In this document: positions 63,418-64,000 of the stretch, piece after piece | How positions within the stretch are numbered: the first letter of the stretch is position 1 | Layout of the letters: each line of letters opens with the position of its first letter | Assembly: GCF_010748935.1 (NCBI RefSeq) | Contig: NZ_CP048796.1 | Location: 3,909,001-3,973,000, forward strand | DNA length: 64,000 nucleotides | DNA from: Providencia vermicola | GTDB taxonomy: Bacteria; Pseudomonadota; Gammaproteobacteria; Enterobacterales; Enterobacteriaceae | Direction: 5' to 3' | Notes under the pieces: model-generated | Database searches by the model: none | What the model was told of the DNA's origin: nothing | The model's input: the letters and a program-made list of their open reading frames with translations, nothing else | Made by a program: the position numbers and the translations under genes

Positions 63418-64000
63418 TTAGATAACATAACTAGGTAATTGTTGTTCCTGTTTGCACAAACGCTGCCAATCAACCATTGGCATACGCACCTCAAGGCCAA
63501 TTGAGCCGTCCTCTTCAAGCCATTCACGTTCAATCGCATGAAGTTGATAAAAACGGCTACGTAAGCGGCCTTCACTAGGTGGTAAACGCATTTCAACATG
63601 TGCGATTTCACCTGAAAGGCGTTCCGTCAATGCTTGTAGCAACAAGGGGATACCTTCACCCGTTTGCGCTGATACCCAGACACGAACCGGTTTGTTATCC
63701 TCATTTCTGTCGATACGCGGGATAAATTCTTCCAGCATATCCACTTTATTCATAACTAAAAGTGTCGGAATTTCATCAGCTTCAATTTCTTCCAATACAC
63801 TTTCGACCGCATGAATATTTTCATCCAAACGGCTATCTGCTGCATCAATCACATGAAGCAATAATGTTGCTTCGCGAGTTTCCTGCAGTGTTGCTTTAAA
63901 GGCAGCAACTAAATCATGAGGCAGATGGCGAATGAAACCAACAGTATCTGCAAGCACAACAGTTCCTACATCATCGACATCAATACGTCTTAATGTGGGA
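63418..64000 (-). CDS. hflX: Ribosome-splitting GTPase HflX, 5' part outside window
   Basis: The frame is open to the right edge; 194 C-terminal residues are visible of about 426 in E. coli. They begin at PTLRRIDV, directly after the P-loop region. They include G3 ADTVGFIRHLPHDLVAAF, G4 MNKVDML and G5 SAQTGEG, and the conserved C-terminal domain with EGRLRSRFYQLHAIEREW and VRMPMVDWQRLCKQE. HflX is a heat-shock GTPase that splits stalled ribosomes. It precedes hflK-hflC as in E. coli; hfq would be expected further upstream. Confidence 0.97.
   Translation of the reverse strand, partial: PTLRRIDVDDVGTVVLADTVGFIRHLPHDLVAAFKATLQETREATLLLHVIDAADSRLDENIHAVESVLEEIEADEIPTLLVMNKVDMLEEFIPRIDRNEDNKPVRVWVSAQTGEGIPLLLQALTERLSGEIAHVEMRLPPSEGRLRSRFYQLHAIEREWLEEDGSIGLEVRMPMVDWQRLCKQEQQLPSYVI

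Overview
This window is chromosomal DNA of a gammaproteobacterium of the order Enterobacterales. The proteins are close to their E. coli counterparts in length and motifs, but the DNA is more A+T-rich, intergenic regions especially. The gene set and the ERIC-type repeats suggest Morganellaceae, most likely Providencia; that genus call is an inference from composition and gene content. Nearly everything is core housekeeping. There is no prophage, plasmid backbone, transposase or CRISPR array.

Layout. (1) 1-1290: the 3' end of a btsR-type response regulator and a 124-residue protein of unknown role. (2) 1339-13934, minus strand: the ribosome and RNA-metabolism cluster deaD, nlpI, pnp, rpsO, truB, rbfA, infB, nusA, rimP and initiator tRNA-Met, with folded leaders before pnp and rimP. 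(3) 13993-25762: tRNA-Leu, secG, glmM, folP, ftsH, rlmE, yhbY, greA, dacB, obgE, rpmA, rplU and ispB, in the E. coli order. (4) 25788-27434: two Mu-repressor-like genes facing a Ner-like gene (sfsB) across a 517-bp A+T-rich gap, which is the geometry of the phage Mu c/ner switch. (5) 27514-29362: mdh and argR, divergent, with an ARG box before argR. (6) 29547-42400: a block that in E. coli lies near 96 min: mpl, fbp, ppa, ytfP, tamB, tamA, msrA, ytfL, ytfK, ytfJ. (7) 42568-48208: an interpolated group with qseC-qseB, ygiW, nudK, a cupin gene and mqo, sitting where E. coli has cpdB. (8) 48262-52140: cysQ, an unrecognised membrane protein, fklB and ytfB/oapA. (9) 52242-64000: rplI-rpsR-priB-rpsF, rlmB, rnr, nsrR, an added YbdG-like channel gene, purA, hflC-hflK and the 3' part of hflX.

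How the parts work together. RNA turnover (PNPase, DeaD, RNase R), ribosome maturation (RimP, RbfA, TruB, RlmB, RlmE, ObgE, YhbY) and translation/transcription factors (IF2, NusA, GreA) dominate. Envelope functions are TamAB, SecG, PBP4, Mpl, GlmM, NlpI and FtsH with its HflKC partners. Both malate oxidation routes, Mdh (NAD) and Mqo (quinone), are present.

The least ordinary parts are the c/ner-like locus with its inverted repeats, at least three full-length ERIC-type palindromic repeats (one wedged between the rpsO stop codon and its terminator), the orphan membrane protein at 49574-50542, the 124-residue protein at 727-1101, and the cupin-mqo pair. Several starts were moved from the longest reading frame on ribosome-binding-site and homology grounds: TTG for pnp and rimP, GTG for tamA and nsrR.
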